Source of the DNA: JAAFHS01 sp043751715
GTDB taxonomy: Bacteria > Pseudomonadota > Alphaproteobacteria > Rhodobacterales > Rhodobacteraceae
Direction: 5' to 3'
DNA length: 24,141 nt
NCBI GenBank assembly: GCA_043751715.1
Contig: JAYUZO010000146.1
Span: forward strand, 1 to 24,141
Below the pieces are notes generated by a model. It had not been told where the DNA came from, did not search any database, and saw only the letters and a list, made by a program, of their open reading frames with translations. Position 1 is the stretch's first letter. Every line of letters starts with the position of its first letter. Shown here piece by piece: positions 1-7,650 of this stretch. Both the position numbers and the translations under genes were made by a program.

Positions 1-94
1 ATTCAGAAAAAACGCATGCCGTGATCCAAAAAATTCTTGTTGTGGCCCAAAACTGGGCGGCAATCCGGCACAGGATTGCGGTCTGCAAAACACC

Positions 95-123
95 AAAAAG
101 CCCGGCAATTGCTTGCCGGGCTT
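95..123 (-). terminator. Rho-independent terminator of the exported-protein gene
   Basis: An 11-bp perfect stem (98-108 with 113-123) encloses the four-base loop TTGC. Read on the minus strand the hairpin is followed by a run of five T. It lies 24 bases past the stop codon of the minus-strand gene that ends at 147, the expected place and direction for an intrinsic terminator. Confidence 0.85.
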
Positions 124-146
124 CGGGCCGTGTAAACTGTCAGGCG

Positions 147-548
147 TCAGTTGCTGGCGGCACCTTCAAGGTTGCCGCTCAGTGCGATGAACAGATCGGA
201 TTCGGTCCAGGCCAGCGTCAGCGCGCCGTCGGCGTTCTGGTCAACGGGCAGCGATAGCGTAAAGTCCTTGACGCTCGACTTTGCGCCGATGTCCGAATTC
301 AGTGCAACCAGTGCCATCGGCGTGTTGTCATCGCTCATGTACACACCCTTCACAAGGCCGATCACCACCTGATCCTTGGTGCGCACTTCGTTACCGACAA
401 AGGCGCTGTCTTCCATCATGGTGATGGTGGTCATGTCTTCCGGTGCAGCGCCCAGCATGGCGTCGGCCGTAATTTCAAGCGCAAAGGCGGGTGCTGCGAT
501 CAGCGACGCAAAGGTCGCAGCTTCAAACATGGTTTTCAGTCCAGACAT
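147..548 (-). CDS. Exported protein, possible PRC-barrel-like domain
   Basis: This 133-residue protein has an N-terminal hydrophobic stretch (about residues 8-23, ending APAFA) that looks like a signal peptide, so it is probably periplasmic. Residues about 50-85 (GNEVRTKD, VVIGLVKGVY, MALVALN) recall the beta-strand pattern of PRC-barrel proteins common in Rhodobacterales; this is a resemblance only. The start is the ATG at 548, preceded by AAGGAA at good spacing. The gene is monocistronic, has its own terminator at 95-123, and is divergent from purL. The N-terminus has a single lysine before the hydrophobic core, a weak charge for a signal peptide. The function is unknown. Confidence 0.75.
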   Translation of the reverse strand: MSGLKTMFEAATFASLIAAPAFALEITADAMLGAAPEDMTTITMMEDSAFVGNEVRTKDQVVIGLVKGVYMSDDNTPMALVALNSDIGAKSSVKDFTLSLPVDQNADGALTLAWTESDLFIALSGNLEGAASN

Positions 549-677
549 GGGTTCATTCCTTTTTGATCTACCGCCAATGCGGCATGTCGATACAACGCAC
601 CTTGGCCGGCTCAGTTCCCATCAATCGCGCCTTGCCCGCTCTTTCATGTTTGCCGCTGATCGCTTAAGGAGCGGGAA

Positions 678-722
678 ATGTTTAGCGGAGCGTGGCATGC
701 AGGACCCCATCATCACCCCTGA
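678..722 (+). other. Possible 14-codon leader ORF overlapping the purL start
   Basis: An ATG at 678 follows the strong Shine-Dalgarno sequence AAGGAG (666-671) at six bases. It opens a 14-residue reading frame, MFSGAWHAGPHHHP, that stops at 720-722, inside purL in another frame. The purL start at 697 has its own weaker site (GCGGAG, 685-690). A leader peptide is possible but unproven; its histidine codons overlap purL coding sequence and may be incidental. Confidence 0.2.
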
Positions 723-2856
723 TCTTGTCACGGCCCATGGCCTGAAACCCGATGAATACGCGCGCTTGCTGGGCATTATCGGACGCGCGCCCACTTACAC
801 CGAACTGGGCATCTTTTCGGCGATGTGGAATGAACATTGCTCCTATAAATCATCCAAGAAATGGCTGCGCACCTTGCCCACCACCGGCCCGCAAGTGATC
901 TGTGGCCCCGGCGAAAACGCAGGCGTGGTGGATATCGGCGATGGGCAGGCGGTCATCTTCAAGATGGAAAGCCATAACCACCCGTCCTACATCGAACCAC
1001 ATCAGGGGGCTGCCACCGGCGTGGGCGGCATTTTGCGCGATGTGTTCACCATGGGCGCGCGGCCGATTGCGGCGATGAATGCGCTGTCGTTCGGGGTACC
1101 GTCGCACCCGAAAACCGCATATCTGGTCAAGGGTGTGGTCGAAGGGATCGGCGGCTATGGCAATGCCTTTGGTGTGCCCACCGTGGCGGGGGAAGTACGC
1201 TTTCACCGCAGCTATAACGGCAACTGTCTGGTCAATGCCTTTGCCGCAGGCATCGCCGATACCGACAAGATCTTTTACTCGGTGGCCAGTGGCGTTGGCA
1301 TGCCCGTGGTATACCTTGGTGCAAAGACCGGCCGCGATGGCGTGGGTGGGGCCACCATGGCATCGGCCGAGTTTGATGACACGATTGAAGAAAAGCGCCC
1401 CACGGTGCAGGTGGGTGACCCCTTTACCGAAAAACGCCTGCTGGAGGCCTGTCTGGAACTGATGGCATCGGGGGCTGTGATTTCCATTCAAGATATGGGG
1501 GCGGCGGGGCTGACCTGTTCGGCGGTAGAAATGGGCGACAAGGGCGGTCTGGGCATCAGGCTGCAACTGGACGCCGTGCCGCAGCGCGAGGCGAACATGA
1601 CGGCTTACGAAATGATGCTGTCGGAATCGCAGGAACGCATGCTGATGGTGCTGAAGCCGGAACTTGAAGATGTGGCGCGGGCGATTTTCGTGAAATGGGA
1701 TCTGGATTTTGCCATCGTCGGTGAAACCATCGCCGAAGACCGTTTCCTGATCATGCAAGGTGATGTCATCAAGGCCGACCTGCCCTTGTCAAAGCTGTCA
1801 TCCTCGGCCCCCGAATATGACCGGCCATGGGTGCCCACCCCCAAGGCCGCCGCCCTGCCTGCCATCCCAGCCATCACACCCATCGCGGGCCTGCGCGCGC
1901 TGATCTCCAGCCCATCCTATGCCCACAAGGCCTGGGTGTGGGAGCAGTATGACAGTCAGGTCGGTGCCGATACCATCCGCCGCCCCGGCATGGGTGCGGG
2001 CGTGGTGCGTGTGCATGGCACGACCAAGGCGCTGGCGTTCACATCCGATGTGACCCCGCGTTACGTGATGGCCAACCCGGTTGAGGGCGGCAAACAGGCG
2101 GTGGCCGAGGCCTATCGCAACCTGATCTGCGTGGGTGCACGGCCATTGGCAACAACGGATAACCTGAACTTTGGCAACCCGGAAAAGCCCGAAATCATGG
2201 GGCAGTTGGTGGGGGCGCTGCAAGGGATTGGTCAGGCGGTTCTGGCGCTGGACATGCCCATCGTTTCGGGCAACGTATCACTTTACAATGAAACCGATGG
2301 CACCGGCATTCTGCCAACGCCCACCATTGGGGCGGTGGGGATAGTGCAGATTGATGCGCTGATCGGGGGCCTTGCCGGGCCGGGGGACGTGGCCCTGCTG
2401 ATTGGTACAACCCTTGGCCACCTTGGCCAGTCTGCCCTGCTGGCCGAGGCGTTTGGCATGGAGACCGGCGATGCGCCCCCGGTTGATCTGCTGGCTGAAA
2501 AGGCGGCTGGCGATCTGATCCTTGGCAACCGTACCCAAATCCGCGCCATCACTGACCTGTCCGATGGCGGGCTGGCTTTGGCCGCGTTCGAAATGGCCGA
2601 TGCGGGCGGTGTGGGGGTGGCGCTGTCGCTGTCTGGAATCCCTGAACTGTTCGGCGAAGATCAGGCGCGGTATCTGGTGGCCTGCACAGCGGGTCAGGCC
2701 AGTGCATTGGAACAGGCCGCCCATACCGCAGGCGTGCCGGTTGCCCGCGTTGGCAGCTTTGGCGGTGATCTTGTGCAATTCGGCACCGATGCCGCCCCGC
2801 TGTCTGATCTGTCTGCGCTGTACCGGGGGGCATTCGCGGCAGCCATTGCCGCCTGA
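697..2856 (+). CDS. purL: Phosphoribosylformylglycinamidine synthase subunit PurL
   Basis: PurL is the ATP-dependent synthetase subunit of FGAM synthase, step four of de novo purine synthesis; it uses ammonia delivered by PurQ with the help of PurS. The 719-residue length fits the small PurL form, not the about 1300-residue fused enzyme. Visible signatures are EHCSYK (46-51), with the conserved histidine at 47, the glycine-rich PGENAGVV (71-78) and ESHNHPS (91-97). The second half repeats the AIRS-like fold. The frame is open back to 376, but the family starts with MQDPIITPDL, and GGAG six bases before the ATG at 697 supports that start. purS and purQ are not in the window. An unknown exported-protein gene follows after 11 bases. 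Confidence 0.97.
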   Translation: MQDPIITPDLVTAHGLKPDEYARLLGIIGRAPTYTELGIFSAMWNEHCSYKSSKKWLRTLPTTGPQVICGPGENAGVVDIGDGQAVIFKMESHNHPSYIEPHQGAATGVGGILRDVFTMGARPIAAMNALSFGVPSHPKTAYLVKGVVEGIGGYGNAFGVPTVAGEVRFHRSYNGNCLVNAFAAGIADTDKIFYSVASGVGMPVVYLGAKTGRDGVGGATMASAEFDDTIEEKRPTVQVGDPFTEKRLLEACLELMASGAVISIQDMGAAGLTCSAVEMGDKGGLGIRLQLDAVPQREANMTAYEMMLSESQERMLMVLKPELEDVARAIFVKWDLDFAIVGETIAEDRFLIMQGDVIKADLPLSKLSSSAPEYDRPWVPTPKAAALPAIPAITPIAGLRALISSPSYAHKAWVWEQYDSQVGADTIRRPGMGAGVVRVHGTTKALAFTSDVTPRYVMANPVEGGKQAVAEAYRNLICVGARPLATTDNLNFGNPEKPEIMGQLVGALQGIGQAVLALDMPIVSGNVSLYNETDGTGILPTPTIGAVGIVQIDALIGGLAGPGDVALLIGTTLGHLGQSALLAEAFGMETGDAPPVDLLAEKAAGDLILGNRTQIRAITDLSDGGLALAAFEMADAGGVGVALSLSGIPELFGEDQARYLVACTAGQASALEQAAHTAGVPVARVGSFGGDLVQFGTDAAPLSDLSALYRGAFAAAIAA

Positions 2857-2867
2857 TTGGGGTCGTT

Positions 2868-3344
2868 ATGCGCCGCATTGCACTGATCCTTGCGCTTTTG
2901 GCCCCACTGCCTGCAAAGGCCGGCTGTCTGGTGTTTTGTGGTGACCCCCAGATCACCGACTTGACAATTGCCGCCACAAGATTGGCTGGTGATCTGGGCG
3001 GGCCATTGCCGGATGGGGTCGACGTCACGCACATGCTGGAAGGCGGCTTTCAGGACCGGTTCATTCTGGCACGGCTGGAACCAAATGACCCCGGCGTTGC
3101 ACAATTTCTGAAACTGCTTGGCTTGACCGACGCAGATCTGACACCCGAAAATGACAATGGAACCGCAGCCGAAATTCTGGACAGCGCCGCTGCCAACCCG
3201 GACTGGTGGGATTGGCAAACCACCACCAACCTGCGCATTGCCCAGACGCACAGCGCAAGCCTGCCCTATCTTGCCGTCGGCATCGCGGCAAAACCCGGCG
3301 TGCTGGACCGGTATGTGATTTATCTTTGGGGGTTTGAAACCTGA
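2868..3344 (+). CDS. Unknown exported protein downstream of purL
   Basis: This 158-residue protein begins with a typical signal peptide (MRR, then a hydrophobic core, then PAKA before G19). The mature part would start near the cysteine pair C20 and C24, which could form a disulfide. KAGC is a poor lipobox because -3 is lysine, so a lipoprotein is unlikely. The remainder is acidic and soluble, with a tryptophan-rich patch (DWWDW, about 111-115) and no motif I recognise. It starts 11 bases after purL and is probably cotranscribed with it. Coding use resembles its neighbours. The function is unknown. Confidence 0.8.
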   Translation: MRRIALILALLAPLPAKAGCLVFCGDPQITDLTIAATRLAGDLGGPLPDGVDVTHMLEGGFQDRFILARLEPNDPGVAQFLKLLGLTDADLTPENDNGTAAEILDSAAANPDWWDWQTTTNLRIAQTHSASLPYLAVGIAAKPGVLDRYVIYLWGFET

Positions 3345-3405
3345 TCGTATCTTGCAGGGCCGTCTGTCACGCCCTAAGTTTGTCAGGACACGACAGGAGT
3401 AAGAC

Positions 3406-3642
3406 ATGCCCGTTGACGCCCGCGATATCGAAGCCCTGATCCGCGCCAGCTTTCCAAACGCGGTCATCAACGTGCAAGGCGATGATGGCCAGCATTTCGC
3501 AGCCGAGGTGATTGATGCAAGCTTCAAGGGGCTGAACCGCGTGCAGCAGCAACGCGCTGTTTATGCGGCGCTAAAGGGCAAAATGGACGGTGCGCACGGC
3601 GAATTGCATGCGCTTGCGTTGACGACCAAGTCGCCGGACTAG
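3406..3642 (+). CDS. bolA: BolA family protein
   Basis: This 78-residue protein fits the short BolA/IbaG form. The core is visible: FPNAVINVQGDDGQHF (about 16-31), FKGLNRVQQQRAVYAAL (about 40-56) and the HALAL C-terminal strand. BolA-type proteins bind CGFS monothiol glutaredoxins and share a [2Fe-2S] cluster through conserved histidines; H30 and H68 are candidates here. The partner gene grxD lies 152 bases downstream, which supports a role in iron-sulfur delivery or iron sensing. The ATG is preceded by AGGAG at seven bases. Whether it belongs to the BolA or the IbaG branch cannot be told by eye. Confidence 0.93.
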   Translation: MPVDARDIEALIRASFPNAVINVQGDDGQHFAAEVIDASFKGLNRVQQQRAVYAALKGKMDGAHGELHALALTTKSPD

Positions 3643-3798
3643 ATGGATGAGTTCTTCGGGTCTTTAATTATGGCCTTATTTGAGAACGTGTTTCGCTGTA
3701 AGACTATTCGAGGTTACCTGAGACACGGCAAAAGCTTTCGACGGCGACAGGAAAAGATCGCCCGTTGGCGAGGAAGATACAAAGGATTGGCTACATGA
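3643..3798 (+). CDS. Possible 51-residue basic protein between bolA and grxD
   Basis: An ATG directly abuts the bolA stop codon and opens a 51-codon frame ending in TGA that overlaps the grxD ATG as ATGA, an arrangement typical of translational coupling. The product would begin MDEFFGSLIMALFENVF and continue with a very basic tail (RRRQEKIARWRGRYK). Against it, by hand count only about half of the third codon positions are G or C, with TTA, AGA, CGA and GGA codons, unlike the GC-rich neighbours. No ribosome site is obvious beyond coupling to bolA. The stretch may instead be a leader or promoter region for grxD. No family is recognised. Confidence 0.3.
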   Translation: MDEFFGSLIMALFENVFRCKTIRGYLRHGKSFRRRQEKIARWRGRYKGLAT

Positions 3799-4154
3799 CC
3801 GCAGCAGATACCATCCGTGACACCGTCACCAAAAACAATGTCGTTTTGTTCATGAAGGGCACCAAGATGGTGCCGCAATGCGGATTTTCGTCGCGCGTGG
3901 CGGGCGTGCTCAACTATATCGGCGTGGATTTTGCCGATGTGAACGTGCTGGCCGATGCCGAAATCCGACAGGGGATCAAGGAATTCAGCGACTGGCCCAC
4001 CATTCCGCAACTGTATGTCAAAGGCGAATTCGTGGGCGGCTGTGATATCGTCACCGAAATGATGCTGTCGGGTGAACTGGATACCCTGCTGGAATCCAAC
4101 GGCATCACGTTCGACAAGGCCGCCGCTGAAAAAGTGCGCGAAGCCAACGCCTGA
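3795..4154 (+). CDS. grxD: CGFS monothiol glutaredoxin (Grx4/GrxD)
   Basis: This 119-residue protein carries the monothiol active site CGFS (29-32), preceded by the glutathione-binding FMKGTK (19-24) and followed by WPTIPQLYVKGEFVGGCDI (about 66-84). These are the hallmarks of Grx4-type proteins, which carry and transfer [2Fe-2S] clusters bound with glutathione and partner with BolA proteins. I chose the ATG at 3795, with AAAGGA eight bases upstream, over the in-frame codon at 3765; family members begin close to the TAADTIRD sequence. The gene ends exactly where the convergent minus-strand gene ends, with no base between the stop codons. Confidence 0.96.
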   Translation: MTAADTIRDTVTKNNVVLFMKGTKMVPQCGFSSRVAGVLNYIGVDFADVNVLADAEIRQGIKEFSDWPTIPQLYVKGEFVGGCDIVTEMMLSGELDTLLESNGITFDKAAAEKVREANA

Positions 4155-4496
4155 TTATTGCTGCAACACGCAAGCGGTGAAAATCGGGGTTTCGGCCCCG
4201 GTCTCATCTTTCCACATCAGCATGGCCGTATCGCCCTGTGACAACCAGACGTAATTCGACCCATCCGATGGCCAGCCATAGCGTGCACCCGATGCCGCAG
4301 GTTCGCCGTAAAGGCTAACCTGCCCGCCATCCACCATCAGCACCACCACCGATGTCTCGCCATCATTGACATAGGTCACCGGCACCTCGACGCCGCGCTC
4401 ACAGGTATAGCGGTTGGTCTGCATGTTGATTTCTGCCGCGGCCATGCCCGGCAGCGCAGCCAGTGCCAGCACTAGAATAAGAACCCGCCCCGTCAT
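4155..4496 (-). CDS. Periplasmic lysozyme inhibitor, MliC/PliC family
   Basis: This 113-residue protein has a clean signal peptide (about 1-21, GMAAA before E22) and a mature domain resembling the C-type lysozyme inhibitor family: YTCERGVEVPV with C32, then the conserved SGARYGW (69-75) and a final C109 for the likely disulfide. Known members block host c-type lysozyme. There is no lipobox cysteine, so it should be soluble and periplasmic (PliC-like), not an outer-membrane lipoprotein (MliC). Its ATG overlaps the zapA stop codon as ATGA, so the two are translationally coupled. Family assignment is from motifs by eye; the target specificity is inferred. Confidence 0.8.
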   Translation of the reverse strand: MTGRVLILVLALAALPGMAAAEINMQTNRYTCERGVEVPVTYVNDGETSVVVLMVDGGQVSLYGEPAASGARYGWPSDGSNYVWLSQGDTAMLMWKDETGAETPIFTACVLQQ

Positions 4497-4852
4497 GCCC
4501 GTTCCTCCACTTTTGCGGCCATCGCCTCGGCCCGTGCTGCGATTTCGGCCAGCGTTTCCACGACATGCGGCGGGATCACCGCCACATCGCGCGTGGCCGT
4601 GGGACGCGCCTCCAGTTCCGTCACCCGTGCGCGCAACGTGCGGATTTCATCCTCTACCGCTGCGGTCTTGTCTGCCAGCATCAGGCCCGCCATCAGCAAC
4701 ATCCGCGCTTCGGGCAAACGGCCCATCTGTGTGATCAGCGGTGTTGCCTCATTGTCCAGCATCTGCGCGGCCCCCCGCAGGAAATGCTCTTCACCCGGCT
4801 GGCATGACACCTGAAACACCTTGCCGCCGATGGAAATATCAATCTCTGGCAT
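4493..4852 (-). CDS. zapA: Cell division protein ZapA
   Basis: ZapA is a small protein that binds FtsZ and bundles protofilaments at the Z-ring. This 119-residue copy shows the family layout: an N-terminal beta domain (MPEIDISIGGKVFQVSC, then GEEHFLRGAAQMLD), a central helix, and a C-terminal coiled coil (about 60-85) with an alanine/glutamate-rich tail. I chose the ATG at 4852 over the GTG just before it, because GGAGG lies eight bases upstream. Its start falls three bases after the stop of the coiled-coil gene zauP, and it overlaps the lysozyme-inhibitor gene downstream by four bases. Confidence 0.93.
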   Translation of the reverse strand: MPEIDISIGGKVFQVSCQPGEEHFLRGAAQMLDNEATPLITQMGRLPEARMLLMAGLMLADKTAAVEDEIRTLRARVTELEARPTATRDVAVIPPHVVETLAEIAARAEAMAAKVEERA

Positions 4853-4855
4853 CAC

Positions 4856-5398
4856 TTACACCTCCGCGCCGATCAGGGGGGACAGTTCCGAAAGGATCTC
4901 ATCCATCTCGGCAATTTCGGATGCCCGCGCCGCCCGCAGCGCCTCCAGTTCGGCCATCATCGCCTTGTTGATCAGATGCGGCTCGGTTGTGCCCGCTTCT
5001 GCCGCCTCGCGCAGGCGCGCCAGTTGTTCGCGCAGTTGTACCGTCACCTTGCGCATGCGCTGCAATTCCAGCCCCTGCACATCCAGCTGCCGCGTCATCT
5101 TGTCGATCCGCGCCTCAAGCTGCGCTTGCGCCACGGGCACATGCACCGGCTTCACCTCAACCGGTTTTGCCTCTCGCAGTGCCGCCTCACGCGCTGAAAT
5201 CACCTTGATGCGTTCCTGCAACTGCGCTGTCAGCATCCGCTCTTCATCCAGTTCGGCGCGCAATAGCGCCTCACTGCCCGTTGTTGGCGCGGCAATAACC
5301 GGTGCAGGCGGCGGGCTGGCCACTACCCGGTCCAACCCCACACCAATGCGTTCAAGGGCCGCCGTGATCCGGCGTTCCAGTTCGGCAATGTCTTGCAT
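4856..5398 (-). CDS. zauP: ZauP-like coiled-coil protein, ZapA partner
   Basis: This 180-residue acidic protein is mostly helical. A first heptad segment (MQDIAELERRITAALERIG) is followed by an alanine/proline linker (about 27-42), a coiled coil (about 43-78), a valine/proline linker and a second long coiled coil (about 90-135), then a conserved-looking tail, EIAEMDEILSELSPLIG. In Caulobacter a coiled-coil protein encoded just upstream of zapA, ZauP, forms a pair with ZapA and focuses the Z-ring; position and architecture here match. The frame extends to a TTG at 5476, but the ATG at 5398 starts the heptad pattern and is preceded by AAAGGG. Identity rests on context and coiled-coil form, since such proteins diverge quickly. 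Confidence 0.72.
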   Translation of the reverse strand: MQDIAELERRITAALERIGVGLDRVVASPPPAPVIAAPTTGSEALLRAELDEERMLTAQLQERIKVISAREAALREAKPVEVKPVHVPVAQAQLEARIDKMTRQLDVQGLELQRMRKVTVQLREQLARLREAAEAGTTEPHLINKAMMAELEALRAARASEIAEMDEILSELSPLIGAEV

Positions 5399-5609
5399 CA
5401 GCACAGCACCCTTTATCGCACCGGGGCGTATCACCCCTGACCCGCTATGGTTGCGATTCGATTGCGCTTCCGTCAACCCTGAACTTGCAACAAAGGCGGC
5501 GGATTGCCCCCTTTGCCGCCAAAGCCTTGCACGGCGACCTTGATCTTGGGTGGTAGCATCGTTAAGCCGCCCTCAACCCGTCGTGAACGCAGCCTCCCCC
5601 CAGCCAAGC

Positions 5610-5613
5610 AGGA
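5610..5613 (+). promoter_or_regulatory. Ribosome binding site deciding the tkt start
   Basis: AGGA at 5610-5613 lies eight bases before the GTG at 5622. This favours that GTG over the GTG at 5550 as the transketolase start, since only the residues after it match the family. Confidence 0.6.
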
Positions 5614-5621
5614 TCAAGCCC

Positions 5622-7637
5622 GTGGATATCCAGACCCTTCGCACCGCCCACCCTGACCACTGGATGCGTGCCTGTGCCATTCGCACCCTGACGCTGGATG
5701 CGGTGGCTGCGGCCAATTCGGGGCATTCGGGCATGCCGATGGGGATGGCCGATGTGGCGACCGTGTTGTTTGCCCACCACCTGAAGTTTGACGCATCCGC
5801 CCCGCGCTGGCCAGACCGCGACCGGTTCATCCTGTCAGCCGGCCATGGGTCGATGCTGATCTATTCCCTGCTGTATCTGACCGGTTATGCCGATGTGACG
5901 CTGGATCAGGTCAAAAACTTCCGCCAATGGGGCGCCATCACCGCAGGCCACCCGGAATACGGGCATGTCGCAGGGGTGGAAACCACCACCGGCCCGCTGG
6001 GCCAGGGCATTGCCAATGCCGTGGGCTTTGCGATGGCCGAGGAATCGCTCCGCGCGCGTTGGGGGGCCCGTGTGCAGGACCACCATACGTACGTCATCTG
6101 CGGCGATGGCTGCCTGATGGAGGGCGTGTCGCAAGAGGCGATCGGTCTGGCGGGCAAGCATCAGCTGTCACGCCTGATCGTGTTGTGGGATAACAACGGC
6201 ATTACGATTGATGGCAAAGTGTCCATCGCCGATATCACCGATCAGCAGGCGCGCTTTGCCGCAAGCGGCTGGGATGTGTTTGCCTGCGATGGCCATGATC
6301 CGGTGGATATTGACCGCGCGATTGCTGCCGCCAAGGCATCACCCCGCCCGGCGATGATTGCCTGCAAGACCCATATCGCATTGGGCCATGCCGCGCAGGA
6401 TACCTCCAAAGGGCACGGCGCGTTGACCGACAAGGCGCAGATGGCGGCAGCCAAGGAAAGCTATGGCTGGACCAGCCCGGCCTTTGATATCCCCAACGAT
6501 ATCAAGGCGTGGTGGGAAGGCGTGGGGCAAAAGGGTGCCAGCGCGCGTGCCGCGTGGGATTTGCGCATGGCCACGTTGTCACCTGCAAAACAGGCCGAAT
6601 TCACCCGCATCTTTGCCGGTGATGCGCCCGCCAAACTGGCCGCCGCCGTGCGCGCGGTCAAAAAGCAGGCGGTGGCAGACGCACCGAAAATCGCCACGCG
6701 GTCAGCATCGGAAAAGGTGCTGACCGCGATCAACCCGGTGATGGGCGAAACCATTGGCGGATCGGCCGATCTGACAGGATCAAACAACACCAAAACCGCC
6801 GATCTGGGCACCTTTGAACCCACCAACCGCAAGGGCCGCTATGTGTATTACGGCATCCGCGAACATGGCATGGCGGCGGCGATGAACGGCATGGCGCTGC
6901 ATGGCGGCGTGCGGCCCTATTCCGGCACGTTCATGTGCTTTACCGATTATGCGCGCCCGGCGATGCGGTTGTCGGCGCTGATGGGCGTGCCGGTGGTCTA
7001 TGTGATGACACATGATTCCATCGGTCTGGGCGAAGATGGCCCGACGCACCAACCGGTTGAACATCTGGCCATTTCACGCGCAACGCCCAACACGCTGGTG
7101 ATGCGGCCTGCGGACATGGTGGAAACCGCTGAGGCGTGGGAAATCGCGTTTTCCGAAAAAACCCGCCCCACGGTGATGGCGCTGTCACGGCAGAACCTGC
7201 CAACGGTGCGCCGCGTGCATACCAACCAGAACATGGTGGCCAAGGGCGGCTATGTGCTGGCAGAGGCGGTGGCCAAACGGCAGGTCATTCTGATGGCGAC
7301 GGGGTCCGAGGTGGAAATCGCGATGAAGGCGAAGGCACTGCTGGAGGCTGATGGCATTGGCGCCCGCGTCGTGAGCATGCCCTGCATGGAGCTGTTTGCC
7401 GCACAGGATGCCGCATACCGGCGCAAGGTGCTGCCGCCCGGTCCGGTGCGCGTGGCGATCGAGGCTGGCGTGCGGCAGGGCTGGGATCAGTTTCTGCTGG
7501 GTCAGGGCGGGCGTGACGGCAAATCGACGTTCATCGGCATGACCGGCTTTGGCGCATCGGCCCCGGCCGAACGGCTTTATGCCGAATTCGGCATCACGGC
7601 CGAGGCGGCAGAGGCGGCGGCAAAATCCATGTTGTGA
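5622..7637 (+). CDS. tkt: Transketolase
   Basis: Transketolase moves two-carbon units between sugar phosphates with thiamine diphosphate, in the pentose phosphate pathway and, where present, the Calvin cycle. With the GTG start the protein has 671 residues, the usual length. Visible signatures are NSGHSGMPMGMADVA (about 32-46), the thiamine-binding GDG (161-163) with NN (191-192), and REHGMAAAMNG near residue 417, which holds the cofactor-activating glutamate. The frame is open to 5550, but residues before MDIQTLRTAHPDHW do not look like transketolase. The gene is divergent from the zauP-zapA operon and convergent with doxX, with a palindromic repeat between. Confidence 0.96.
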   Translation: MDIQTLRTAHPDHWMRACAIRTLTLDAVAAANSGHSGMPMGMADVATVLFAHHLKFDASAPRWPDRDRFILSAGHGSMLIYSLLYLTGYADVTLDQVKNFRQWGAITAGHPEYGHVAGVETTTGPLGQGIANAVGFAMAEESLRARWGARVQDHHTYVICGDGCLMEGVSQEAIGLAGKHQLSRLIVLWDNNGITIDGKVSIADITDQQARFAASGWDVFACDGHDPVDIDRAIAAAKASPRPAMIACKTHIALGHAAQDTSKGHGALTDKAQMAAAKESYGWTSPAFDIPNDIKAWWEGVGQKGASARAAWDLRMATLSPAKQAEFTRIFAGDAPAKLAAAVRAVKKQAVADAPKIATRSASEKVLTAINPVMGETIGGSADLTGSNNTKTADLGTFEPTNRKGRYVYYGIREHGMAAAMNGMALHGGVRPYSGTFMCFTDYARPAMRLSALMGVPVVYVMTHDSIGLGEDGPTHQPVEHLAISRATPNTLVMRPADMVETAEAWEIAFSEKTRPTVMALSRQNLPTVRRVHTNQNMVAKGGYVLAEAVAKRQVILMATGSEVEIAMKAKALLEADGIGARVVSMPCMELFAAQDAAYRRKVLPPGPVRVAIEAGVRQGWDQFLLGQGGRDGKSTFIGMTGFGASAPAERLYAEFGITAEAAEAAAKSML

Positions 7638-7650
7638 CGGCATCCATGCG

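Noticed and set aside
21..257. 78-codon frame at the left edge
   Set aside because: It crosses a strong terminator and overlaps the antisense of a real gene, with no ribosome site or motif.
376..696. N-terminal extension of purL back to 376
   Set aside because: The extension is antisense to the exported-protein gene and unlike any PurL; the ATG at 697 has a ribosome site and the family's N-terminus.
850..1758. 302-codon open frame antisense to purL
   Set aside because: It lies wholly opposite a certain gene, is rich in His, Gln and Arg as expected of a GC-rich antisense shadow, and has no recognisable motif.
2868..2939. Lipoprotein signal in the exported protein after purL
   Set aside because: The residues before the cysteine (AKAG) do not fit a lipobox, so an ordinary signal peptide is more likely.
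5497..5522. GGCGGC/GCCGCC inverted pair upstream of tkt
   Set aside because: Only a six-base match in GC-rich sequence, no T-run and no conserved form, so chance is likely.
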